Under the pieces are notes generated by a model that saw only the letters and a list, made by a program, of their open reading frames with translations, was not told where the DNA came from and did not search any database. Below are positions 1-5,476 of a stretch of DNA of 6,828 bases, in pieces. This stretch comes from Anaerolineae bacterium. GTDB taxonomy: Bacteria; Chloroflexota; Anaerolineae; Anaerolineales; Anaerolineaceae. A program made the position numbers and the translations under genes. Within the stretch, counting starts at the first letter, position 1. The number at the start of each line of letters is the position of its first letter. Location: positions 1 through 6,828 of the forward strand of contig JACRAG010000161.1 of assembly GCA_016213455.1 (NCBI GenBank), in the 5' to 3' direction.

Positions 1-401
1 AATGGCGCGCCGAGATAGACTCCCGCCGAGGAGTAGATCAGGTGTAAACGATCATCGAAAAACTTGACCAGCAGGAGAGCGAACGGCACCAATAAGAGCA
101 AAACCACCATCCAGCGCTGGATGCGTTGTTGCTGCCCGGTATAGTGATAGATAAATACGGGGTACAGAATTGGGAATAAAAGGATTCCGATGTACTCGAT
201 CTTATTCCAGAAGAGCATGGATTGGATGCTCAGGCTGGCCAATTCCATGCTGTATGCCAGGATGTAAACGCTCATCAACCCCATAAAAGCGGCAAATACC
301 CCTGCCCCCGGGGTACTGCGCCGCCGCCAGGCATACACGGCGATCGCCAACGTCAGGCAGCCGCACAACAAAACAAAAACCGAAAGGCCGTTAAACGCCA
401 T
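1..401 (-). CDS. 7TM-type sensor domain of a signalling protein (probable histidine kinase), N-terminal part only
   Basis: The frame from the ATG at 401-399 stays open to the window edge and gives 133 residues; the rest of the gene lies outside. Four hydrophobic segments are seen at about residues 6-25, 33-52, 69-87 and 96-113. The first is followed by the basic YAWRRRSTPGA stretch, then a YSMELAS motif near 50-56 and WNKIEYIGILLFPILY near 65-80. This pattern (short helix, YAWRRR, ELAS, WNKxxYxGI) is typical of the HisKA_7TM membrane sensor found in front of histidine kinases, diguanylate cyclases or GAF/PAS proteins, so the missing part is probably an output domain of that kind. It would sit in the cytoplasmic membrane and sense an unknown signal. 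An in-frame ATG at 443-441 would add 14 residues; neither start has a clear Shine-Dalgarno. A terminator separates it from the GH4 gene upstream, so it likely has its own promoter. The sensor family is fairly sure; the output domain is inferred. Confidence 0.78.
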   Translation of the reverse strand, partial: MAFNGLSVFVLLCGCLTLAIAVYAWRRRSTPGAGVFAAFMGLMSVYILAYSMELASLSIQSMLFWNKIEYIGILLFPILYPVFIYHYTGQQQRIQRWMVVLLLLVPFALLLVKFFDDRLHLIYSSAGVYLGAP

Positions 402-443
402 AGGGATAGAATAAACTCTTGTGATGCAGTTTGTAATAAGCAT

Positions 444-471
444 AGCATAAAAAATAAATGCTCCCGAACAA
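444..471 (-). promoter_or_regulatory. candidate promoter of the 7TM sensor gene
   Basis: On the minus strand TTGTTC (471-466) and TATGCT (449-444) are separated by 16 bases, with an A/T-rich spacer. The hexamers match the sigma-70 consensus in 3 and 4 of 6 positions. The site lies between the GH4 terminator and the sensor start, where a promoter is expected. If used, transcription would begin near 437 and the ATG at 401 would be the start rather than the one at 443. The match is weak. Confidence 0.3.
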
Positions 472-502
472 AAGAGGGCTTCGTTCTGTGACCAGCTTTC
501 CC

Positions 503-541
503 AAATAAAAACTGCTCCCCATTCAGGAATGAGGAGCAGTT
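503..541 (-). terminator. intrinsic terminator of the GH4 gene
   Basis: The arms AACTGCTCC (541-533) and GGAGCAGTT (518-510) pair perfectly over 9 bp. Inside them CATTC and GAATG pair again, joined to the outer stem by one T-G wobble, making a nearly continuous 15-bp stem with a 2-base loop. The 3' arm runs straight into TTTTTATTT on the minus strand. It starts 18 bases after the GH4 stop codon and so ends that transcript before the sensor gene. Confidence 0.9.
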
Positions 542-558
542 CGGAGAAGTTAATGAAC

Positions 559-1905
559 CTATTTCAGGTAGCCCAACCAGCGTTCCTGGTAAGCGATCAT
601 CGTGTCCAGCATCTCCTCGATACCCTGGAAGTTATTGACCATCGGATCCACCAGCAGCGCCTGCAGTGCCGCCGCTTTGGACTTGGTCAGCACGGCTTCG
701 GCGGTCATATCATGCACCGCAGCCTGGTTCAGCAGCAAACCGGCGTAACCGCGCGGCAGCTGCCCCATCGGAATGCCGTGGATGCCGTTCTTGTCCACCG
801 TGGCAGGCACTTCCACCACCAGCCAATCCGGCAGATTTTCAATCAGACCGTTGTTGGGGATGTTGACGGCTTCTTCGACATAGCCGGCATCGGTCAGAAT
901 GCCTTCGATGATCGGCACAACCCGCTCTTTGCATTCCAGTTCGATCTTGGGCTGCACGTGCGCAAGGTATTCCTTGTAGAAGCGGTAGAAGTCGAGGATG
1001 CCCTTGTGGTCGGTCACATCGTACGCCCACTGGATATACTCGCCAAAATGGCTGTCGCTGGTGATCGGCATCAAGCCAAACTTCTCCAGAATGACCTTGA
1101 AGACACGCCGCTCAGGCCAGGCTTCCGTCTCGATGGCAGCGAAATCTTCGGCTTTTTCGGGCCATTGTCCGGTCTCTTTGAAGTATTTATGCACCGCGTC
1201 CATCGAAGGCATGTTGGCGAAAAACTGCGGGGCCTTGGCGCGGATATCCGGGTAGGCATCTTTGCCGCTGTCTTTGTATTTGGCGGTCAGCACGCAGGAG
1301 AAGTGGTTCAAGCCGGCGGCGCGCACTTCCAATGCCTCATACGGCACGCCCAGAATCTGGGGCAGGAAATTGCGCAGCGAGGCGATCTCGTGGCACAGGC
1401 CGATGAATTTCAAATCGGGGAAGGCGCGCGTGACCGTGGTGCAGATGCGGCTCATCGGGTTGCTGAAGTTGAACACGGTCGCATCCGGACAGTATTTCAT
1501 CACATCCGCGCAGATCTCCAGGATGGGCGGGATGATGCGCAGCGAGTGGAACAAACCGCCGGGACCGCCGTTTTCACCATAAACCTGCTGTACACCGTAC
1601 TGCTGCGGGATGCGCCAGTCCTGTTCCCACAGGTCAAAGCGATTGCCCACTTCAATGGAGCTCACCAGGAAATCCGCGCCTTTGAAAGCCTCAGGCCGGT
1701 TGGTGGTCGACTCAATCCTGAAAGGCAGTTTGTGTTCGGCGATAAAAGCGCGCGCCGTGTCTGCGACGACTGCCAACGAGGTGGGGTTGATATCATGCAG
1801 AACGATGGTGCTGCCTTCCAACACCTTGCTCTGCAAAATATCACCGATGGTGCCATAGCCAAACTGGGCGCTTCCCGCCCCAATCAAAACAATCCGCTTT
1901 TCCAT
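559..1905 (-). CDS. Glycoside hydrolase family 4 enzyme (alpha-glucosidase/alpha-galacturonidase type)
   Basis: 448 residues, the usual GH4 length. GH4 enzymes cleave glycosides in the cytoplasm by an NAD-dependent oxidation-elimination route that needs a divalent metal. The N-terminal Rossmann fold shows IGAGSAQFG (residues 8-16) with an acidic residue (D38, in LHDIN) at the end of the second strand, as in NAD-binding folds. Family motifs follow: GENGGPGGLFHSLR (110-123), FNFSNP (145-150), the metal-site CHEI (171-174) and GLNHFS (198-203), whose Cys and His correspond to the known metal ligands. In this family the four residues starting at that Cys track substrate. CHEI is nearest to CHEV, reported for alpha-galacturonidases, and differs from the CHSV of alpha-galactosidases and the CN(V/I)P and CDMP of phospho-glycosidases. 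The start is an ATG with AGGAGA (1916-1911) five bases upstream. It is a lone gene with no sugar transporter or regulator beside it in the window. Family certain; substrate open. Confidence 0.93.
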   Translation of the reverse strand: MEKRIVLIGAGSAQFGYGTIGDILQSKVLEGSTIVLHDINPTSLAVVADTARAFIAEHKLPFRIESTTNRPEAFKGADFLVSSIEVGNRFDLWEQDWRIPQQYGVQQVYGENGGPGGLFHSLRIIPPILEICADVMKYCPDATVFNFSNPMSRICTTVTRAFPDLKFIGLCHEIASLRNFLPQILGVPYEALEVRAAGLNHFSCVLTAKYKDSGKDAYPDIRAKAPQFFANMPSMDAVHKYFKETGQWPEKAEDFAAIETEAWPERRVFKVILEKFGLMPITSDSHFGEYIQWAYDVTDHKGILDFYRFYKEYLAHVQPKIELECKERVVPIIEGILTDAGYVEEAVNIPNNGLIENLPDWLVVEVPATVDKNGIHGIPMGQLPRGYAGLLLNQAAVHDMTAEAVLTKSKAAALQALLVDPMVNNFQGIEEMLDTMIAYQERWLGYLK

Positions 1906-2008
1906 GCTTTTCTCCTGAATTCTTGTTTTTAACCATGAGCCAAATGCCGGTCATAGTCCTGGCATCGTTTGAAAAGAACTGTGCTTTTCATGTTTCCCAT
2001 ATAACAAT

Positions 2009-2042
2009 CCGGTTGGCAATGGATCTTGGAGCACCCAACCGG
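2009..2042. repeat. 8-bp perfect inverted repeat upstream of the GH4 gene
   Basis: CCGGTTGG (2009-2016) and CCAACCGG (2035-2042) are perfect inverted copies 18 bases apart. The element lies about 100 bases before the GH4 start codon and downstream of the candidate promoter at 2067-2075. It could be an operator or a hairpin in the leader. On the minus strand it is followed by ATTGTTATATGG, which is not a proper T-run, so it does not look like a normal terminator. Confidence 0.45.
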
Positions 2043-2066
2043 CAAAACAAATAGGGGAATGGAATA

Positions 2067-2075
2067 ATTTTACCA
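2067..2075 (-). promoter_or_regulatory. candidate extended -10 promoter of the GH4 gene
   Basis: TGGTAAAAT on the minus strand is an extended -10 element (TGn followed by TAAAAT, 5 of 6 to consensus). No convincing -35 is visible, which extended -10 promoters can tolerate. The predicted transcript would carry a leader of about 155 bases containing the inverted repeat at 2009-2042. Three GAATCG words lie just upstream (2086-2113). A second possibility is the TTATAT near 2000-2005, closer to the gene. Confidence 0.3.
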
Positions 2076-2108
2076 GCAGACCCGGCGATTCACGGGACGA
2101 TTCAAATC

Positions 2109-2142
2109 GATTCCGGGAACGAACCGCACGCTTCCCGGAATC
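2109..2142 (-). terminator. 11-bp perfect hairpin after the small membrane protein gene, probable terminator
   Basis: GATTCCGGGAA (2109-2119) and TTCCCGGAATC (2132-2142) are perfect inverted copies with a 12-base loop, a strong G+C-rich stem. It begins 24 bases after the stop codon of the membrane protein gene, the expected place for its terminator. The bases after the stem on the minus strand (GATTTGAATCG) hold only a TTT, so if it terminates it does so without a good T-run; it may instead protect the mRNA 3' end or bind a protein. Confidence 0.5.
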
Positions 2143-2166
2143 AAATGAAAGATCAAAACCGTTGGC

Positions 2167-2523
2167 TCAATGCGGTATAAGAAATTCACCCAGCAGGAAG
2201 AACAGTACAAATGCTCCCGGCAGCAGGGCCAGCCACACCAGCCAGGAGCGCTCATGCGCGCGGATCACACCCAGCAATCCCACAACTCCAGCCGACAAAC
2301 CTGACAACATCATGAAAATCCCATAGAACGGCAGGATGATTTGCCGCCACGGCGCCTCATCGACCGAAGCAGTTGGCATGAAGACAAAGGTATTGATCAA
2401 CCACATCACCACAAAAATGGAAAACAATCCGAACGCCCACCATCCCACCCGCGTGGCAGGCCAGCTCAAAATATGCCGACCCACAGATTGCCCCCGTCCC
2501 GACCAGCCTGTGTTGGTTTTCAT
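2167..2523 (-). CDS. Small three-helix membrane protein, function unknown
   Basis: 118 residues. The first 25 or so are polar and basic (several Arg, Lys and Gly), then three hydrophobic segments follow at about 27-49, 61-87 and 93-115, separated by short loops, TASVDEAPWRQ and RAHERS. The second helix is Gly- and Ser-rich (MLSGLSAGVVGLLGV). The positive N-terminus and RAHER loop suggest both lie on the cytoplasmic side. I see no catalytic motif and do not recognise a named family; proteins of this shape are common as uncharacterised integral membrane proteins. The start ATG at 2523-2521 is preceded by GGAAGG six bases upstream, and an ATG four bases before it runs into a stop at once. It is flanked by a terminator-like hairpin on each side and is probably a single-gene transcript. 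Confidence 0.75.
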   Translation of the reverse strand: MKTNTGWSGRGQSVGRHILSWPATRVGWWAFGLFSIFVVMWLINTFVFMPTASVDEAPWRQIILPFYGIFMMLSGLSAGVVGLLGVIRAHERSWLVWLALLPGAFVLFFLLGEFLIPH

Positions 2524-2583
2524 CGCATCCTTCCTTTCTGAAGCCTGAATACCTGTTCTGCTTCACAGGACACCCAAACACGG

Positions 2584-2602
2584 CCAGGTCCAGACAACCT
2601 GG
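2584..2602. promoter_or_regulatory. operator-like palindrome at the predicted start of transcription
   Basis: CCAGGT (2584-2589) and ACCTGG (2597-2602) are perfect inverted arms around a 7-base centre. The element sits immediately downstream of the TATAAT at 2616-2611, overlapping the expected first transcribed bases of the membrane protein gene. That is a classic place for a repressor site. A short leader hairpin is the alternative. Confidence 0.4.
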
Positions 2603-2610
2603 TCACTTCC

Positions 2611-2616
2611 ATTATA
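2611..2616 (-). promoter_or_regulatory. -10 box of the small membrane protein gene
   Basis: A perfect TATAAT on the minus strand, in an A/T-rich stretch about 88 bases before the start codon. No good -35 is found at 16-18 bases. Two copies of TTGATGG lie upstream at 2646-2640 and 2634-2628, spaced 12 bases start to start, and could be an activator site replacing it. The wider GTATAATGG is repeated before the toroid gene (4568-4576), supporting use by the same sigma factor. Confidence 0.5.
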
Positions 2617-2644
2617 CAAATCAAAAGCCATCAACCATACCATC

Positions 2645-2676
2645 AAATAAACCGCTCTCACGGATTGGAGAGCGGT
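2645..2676 (-). terminator. intrinsic terminator closing the five-gene run
   Basis: ACCGCTCTC (2676-2668) and GAGAGCGGT (2659-2651) form a perfect 9-bp stem with an 8-base loop, followed on the minus strand by TTTATTT. It lies about 60 bases after the stop codon of the metallo-beta-lactamase-fold gene and separates that run from the small membrane protein gene. Confidence 0.88.
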
Positions 2677-2735
2677 GGACAGGTGCGCTCATCCCGGGAA
2701 AATTCCGGGGGCGATGGAGCCGGATGGGGGTGTGG

Positions 2736-3521
2736 TTAAAATTCGATCTCCATTCCGTCGTTGCCGATTTCGACCGCCGGGAAAATTACCCGGGCCGACT
2801 CCATGTCTTCATCCACCGACCACTCCTGGACAGGGCATTTATGCACCAGCACCAATCTTTTAGCCTCAACCTGCGCAGCCACCTCCGCCACCGCTGCCGT
2901 ATAACTGTGCCCGATATTCGTCATCATCTGCGCCAGCCGGTTGGGGCCGTTGCATTCATGCACCAGCAAGTCCACACCGCGAATGGGTTCAAGATAGACC
3001 GCGTCAGGCCGGGCGATCGTATCCGTCACATACGCCAGAGAATGACCGGGCCAATCCAGGCGGAAACCCACCTCGTCGTGGTGGCCCAGGTTGAAGGAGG
3101 TTAATTTTCCACCACAGGGCAGGCGCTCCTCTGTCTGCAGGACACGCCAGTCAAATTGACTGGGAGCAAATTTCGGCGTCAATTCTGCCAGCGCGGTTTG
3201 CGTGGCGTGCACCCGCGTGGCATGCATGCGCCGGTTGGCCTGCTCCACCGCAACCGCGGGGGTATGCTCGTTCACCTCCTGCGTCAGGGTGTTGATCTCA
3301 TCCAGGAAGTAAGCGGAAAACAAATAAGTCAAACCACTGGTGTGATCACCGTGGGCATGGCTCAGGTAAATATCCAGGTCAGGTGTCTGGAGATGGCTGC
3401 TCGCACGGTATAGACCCGTGCCCGCATCCAGCAGGATGCCCATTTCCGGCAGCATGAAACAGGCCGTTTGCGCCTGCTCGGTCGGCGTAAACCCGCCCGT
3501 GCCCAGCAAAACCAGTTTCAT
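2736..3521 (-). CDS. Metallo-beta-lactamase-fold hydrolase, RNase Z-like
   Basis: 261 residues from the ATG at 3521. The metal-binding signature HAHGDH (residues 55-60) follows the strand LDIYLS. Further ligand candidates are the GHH pair (H147/H148), D167 in YVTDT, H205 in the GHS motif and H227 in LVLVH; LLVHECN (185-191) matches the corresponding RNase Z segment. The GHSYTAAVAEVAAQVEAKRL stretch (204-223) closely resembles the GHST..EAA..A..A..KRL region of RNase Z and ElaC-type phosphodiesterases. The chain is shorter than true RNase Z (about 305), and I do not see the long glycine/proline-rich arm that binds tRNA, so another phosphodiester or ester substrate is possible. The frame extends to a GTG at 3545, but the ATG at 3521 is preceded by a perfect AAAGGAGGG and is preferred. 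It is the last gene of the run, 31 bases after the toroid gene. Fold certain; substrate unknown. Confidence 0.9.
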   Translation of the reverse strand: MKLVLLGTGGFTPTEQAQTACFMLPEMGILLDAGTGLYRASSHLQTPDLDIYLSHAHGDHTSGLTYLFSAYFLDEINTLTQEVNEHTPAVAVEQANRRMHATRVHATQTALAELTPKFAPSQFDWRVLQTEERLPCGGKLTSFNLGHHDEVGFRLDWPGHSLAYVTDTIARPDAVYLEPIRGVDLLVHECNGPNRLAQMMTNIGHSYTAAVAEVAAQVEAKRLVLVHKCPVQEWSVDEDMESARVIFPAVEIGNDGMEIEF

Positions 3522-3524
3522 AGA

Positions 3525-3533
3525 CCCTCCTTT
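3525..3533 (-). promoter_or_regulatory. strong Shine-Dalgarno that fixes the hydrolase start
   Basis: AAAGGAGGG on the minus strand, three to four bases before the ATG at 3521-3519. It lies inside the eight-codon extension that a GTG start at 3545 would create, so it argues for the ATG and a protein starting MKLVLLGTGG. Confidence 0.75.
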
Positions 3534-3552
3534 CTGGTCCAGCACACAGCCC

Positions 3553-4524
3553 TCATGCCGACTCCAGGCGGTCGAGAATACGCCAGGCGCACAGCGTCAG
3601 CCAGCGGGACGGCACTTTCTTTTGACCAAACTCCCAATCTTTCCAGGCGGTCCAGACTGACTCGATTGTGAAGCACCCTTGCGAGTCCATTTTGCTTCTC
3701 AAGAGCGCCGCCATATCCAGCAGACGGGCGTCCGTCCGCAGCCAGGTGAATTGCGTGAGCACGTCCAGCACGTGCAGCAGGTCATACCAGATGAAGGGCG
3801 CCTTGAGTTTACGAAAATCATTGCCCATGAAGAACATATACGGGTGGCGTTCCACGCTCTCTGTCCACAGCGTAAGCAGCGTCTCGGCGCCGGTGTGGCT
3901 CGCAGGGGCATCGCGCCAATCGGGGTGCACGGAGAGGGCTTTGAGCATGGCCAGGTTCGCAAATGGACACGGATCCTCTTTACGCCCCGGCCCACGAAAT
4001 TTTCCCAGCTCCTTGGAAACAGCGCAAGGCCAACCGTTCTCGCGCACCAGCCCGGCCAGGTATGCCAGGGATTTGCACACGGCAGGCTCCCCGCCAAGTC
4101 CCATTTTGACCAGCGCATACACCTGCAGCGGTGCGTCACACAGCGCCCAGGCCCATTCATCCTGACCGCTCCCGCCAAAATGCGCCGGGATGTTCATGGG
4201 CAGTTGAAAAGGCCCCTCCGCGGATTGGTGCGCCAGGATGCGTTCAACAATCGTCCGCATCCCCGGGTCATTTTGTGTCAAACCCAGATCTGCGAGAAAG
4301 TTCAACTTGTGGAAAGACTGTCCGGCGCTTTTGTGACTGGAAATCACCGTTCCCGGCCAATCGGAGAGTTCCGCGACCAGCCCAGCCACCAGCCCATCCT
4401 CCAGCATGGCATGGCGGGTCAAATCCACCGCGGGGTGCCGGTCGGTTTCACCCAACAAATCCAGTCGCGTGCGGTAGGCAATCCAGGGTTCGCCTGCCAG
4501 CAACCAATCCAGCGGAGCGTTCAA
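3553..4524 (-). CDS. Alpha/alpha-toroid protein with prenyltransferase/squalene-oxidase-like repeats, function unknown
   Basis: 323 residues from a TTG start at 4524-4522. The protein is helical and Trp-rich. It carries QW-like repeat turns of the terpene cyclase/prenyltransferase toroid fold: RILAHQSAEGPFQ (about 95-107), VRENGWP (160-166) and KMDSQGCFT (278-286), plus the closing PSRWLTLCAWRIL (305-317). No DxDD motif of class II terpene cyclases is present, and I do not see a prenyltransferase zinc site, so catalysis by those routes is unlikely or unproven. A conserved-looking stretch NDFRKLKAPFIWYDLLHVLD (235-254) is typical of an uncharacterised toroid family. The frame also runs to an ATG at 4635, overlapping the nucleotidyltransferase gene by 31 bases, but that start has no Shine-Dalgarno, whereas the TTG has GGGAGGG (4538-4532) seven bases upstream and a TATAAT at 4575-4570. 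The extra 37 residues are polar and lack toroid features. Fold likely; role unknown. Confidence 0.82.
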   Translation of the reverse strand: MNAPLDWLLAGEPWIAYRTRLDLLGETDRHPAVDLTRHAMLEDGLVAGLVAELSDWPGTVISSHKSAGQSFHKLNFLADLGLTQNDPGMRTIVERILAHQSAEGPFQLPMNIPAHFGGSGQDEWAWALCDAPLQVYALVKMGLGGEPAVCKSLAYLAGLVRENGWPCAVSKELGKFRGPGRKEDPCPFANLAMLKALSVHPDWRDAPASHTGAETLLTLWTESVERHPYMFFMGNDFRKLKAPFIWYDLLHVLDVLTQFTWLRTDARLLDMAALLRSKMDSQGCFTIESVWTAWKDWEFGQKKVPSRWLTLCAWRILDRLESA

Positions 4525-4531
4525 GTGTTTT

Positions 4532-4538
4532 CCCTCCC
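4532..4538 (-). promoter_or_regulatory. Shine-Dalgarno selecting the TTG start of the toroid gene
   Basis: GGGAGGG on the minus strand, seven bases before the TTG at 4524-4522. The competing ATG at 4635 has only GGTGACAGA in front of it. This spacing and strength make the rare TTG the better start. Confidence 0.6.
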
Positions 4539-4569
4539 ATTTACCGCCATCTGGCTGTGCTCTGATACC

Positions 4570-4575
4570 ATTATA
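4570..4575 (-). promoter_or_regulatory. -10 box of a likely internal promoter before the toroid gene
   Basis: A perfect TATAAT on the minus strand in the gap after the nucleotidyltransferase stop codon, about 45 bases before the TTG start. Upstream CTGCCA (4 of 6 to the -35 consensus) is 20 bases away, longer than ideal. The surrounding GTATAATGG is the same nonamer as at 2609-2617. It would let the toroid and hydrolase genes be transcribed separately from the first three. Confidence 0.45.
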
Positions 4576-4604
4576 CGGCGCAGGCCAATCCCGGTTGGCA
4601 GGTT

Positions 4605-5453
4605 TTATCTGGCTTTTTCCACCCAGGGCGCACATTCTGTCACCAGCGCCTGCAGCCGGTCAATCGTCTCCGCGATGCCCTCCTGGGATGCGTCCAGGCG
4701 CGTGAAGATCGCGTCGATCCGATCGTCGATGTTGGGGGGCGCCATCTGGAACCCGGCTGCGATGGACACCGCGCCTTTCTCATTCATCCAATGGGTCTCA
4801 TTGACGGCAAACAGGGTTTGCATGAGACAGGCCACACAACGGAAACAGCAGCCTGCCGCATAGGCAGAATCACCGCGGGCGATGCTCTTTTTCGCAATCT
4901 GTAGCGAGAAATCCACTTCCCACCAGAAGGTGTTGATGATGGCCCGTTTCAACCCGGATGGATAGGGCAGCGTTTGCCGTTTGAGCCGCGCCACGCTGCC
5001 GTTCAAATCCCACAGCGGGCGGCACAGCGCGACCTCGGCGCAGTAAATGGCAGAGGTGAAGGCATGTGGATGGCCCGCCTGGTAGGCAACCGTTATGCGT
5101 CCATCCCGGCAATCGCCGATCACTCCGGACACCCGGTCCAGGTCGCGGTAGAGGAAGTCAACCGCCACGCCGTCCACGGTCAACCAGCCTCCGCCGTTGA
5201 TCCACGGTCCCCATCCACCGATGGGGGTGATCAGGTCTTCGCGGTGGGCATCGTCCAGTTCCTGGGCTGCCCGCCCCAGCTCGTCCAGATCCAGCCCCAC
5301 CGAAGGATCGTAATAGATCCCCAGATCCACGTCGGACTTTTCATTGTGCGTGCCGCGCGCGCGTGAGCCGCCCAGCACCAGCGCCTCAATCCCGGCAATG
5401 TTGATCAGCCGGTCCACCACCCTGGAAATTGTTTTATCAGCATCCATTGCCAT
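4605..5453 (-). CDS. Nucleotidyltransferase-domain protein (Pol-beta/MNT fold) with helical C-terminal domain
   Basis: 282 residues. The N-terminal domain (about 8-105) has the nucleotidyltransferase signature: LGGSRARGT (27-35), the acidic pair D41 and D43 in SDVDLGIYYD, and the third carboxylate D99 in VAVDFLYRD. All three metal-binding acids are therefore present and the enzyme should be able to transfer a nucleotide, probably to a small molecule or protein hydroxyl. The C-terminal part (about 165-280) is all-helical, with NTFWWEVDFSLQIAKKS, then RGDSAYAAGCCFRC and an LFAVNETHWMNEKGA segment, as in DUF4037-like and aminoglycoside-nucleotidyltransferase-like proteins where this region helps bind the acceptor. 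The domain GGWGPWINGGGW (79-90) insertion is rich in Gly and Trp. Start ATG at 5453 has GAGG nine bases upstream; a second ATG two codons later is possible. It follows the ClbS/DfsB gene by 23 bases. Acceptor substrate unknown; antibiotic resistance is only one option. Confidence 0.88.
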   Translation of the reverse strand: MAMDADKTISRVVDRLINIAGIEALVLGGSRARGTHNEKSDVDLGIYYDPSVGLDLDELGRAAQELDDAHREDLITPIGGWGPWINGGGWLTVDGVAVDFLYRDLDRVSGVIGDCRDGRITVAYQAGHPHAFTSAIYCAEVALCRPLWDLNGSVARLKRQTLPYPSGLKRAIINTFWWEVDFSLQIAKKSIARGDSAYAAGCCFRCVACLMQTLFAVNETHWMNEKGAVSIAAGFQMAPPNIDDRIDAIFTRLDASQEGIAETIDRLQALVTECAPWVEKAR

Positions 5454-5476
5454 CCGTTTATCCTCTTCATTGCCAA

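Noticed and set aside
529..1932. Plus-strand open frame of 467 codons
   Set aside because: It is antisense to the GH4 gene, whose translation matches the family from end to end. The plus-strand product is His/Gln/Val-rich with no recognisable domain, and runs through the terminator hairpin.
1906..2166. Riboswitch or small RNA gene in the GH4 leader
   Set aside because: Only simple hairpins are visible; I recognise no riboswitch core, and there is no T-run after the hairpins.
3522..3545. GTG start for the metallo-beta-lactamase-fold gene
   Set aside because: The extra codons encode the Shine-Dalgarno AAAGGAGGG itself, and the core fold begins at MKLVLLGTGG.
4525..4635. ATG start for the toroid gene overlapping the nucleotidyltransferase gene
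   Set aside because: It lacks a Shine-Dalgarno, lies upstream of a perfect TATAAT, and adds 37 polar residues; the TTG at 4524 has GGGAGGG at good spacing. Not fully excluded.
3679..4863. Plus-strand open frame of 394 codons
   Set aside because: It is the antisense shadow of the toroid and nucleotidyltransferase genes, spans their intergenic gap, and its product shows no domain and odd composition (many Arg, Gln, His).
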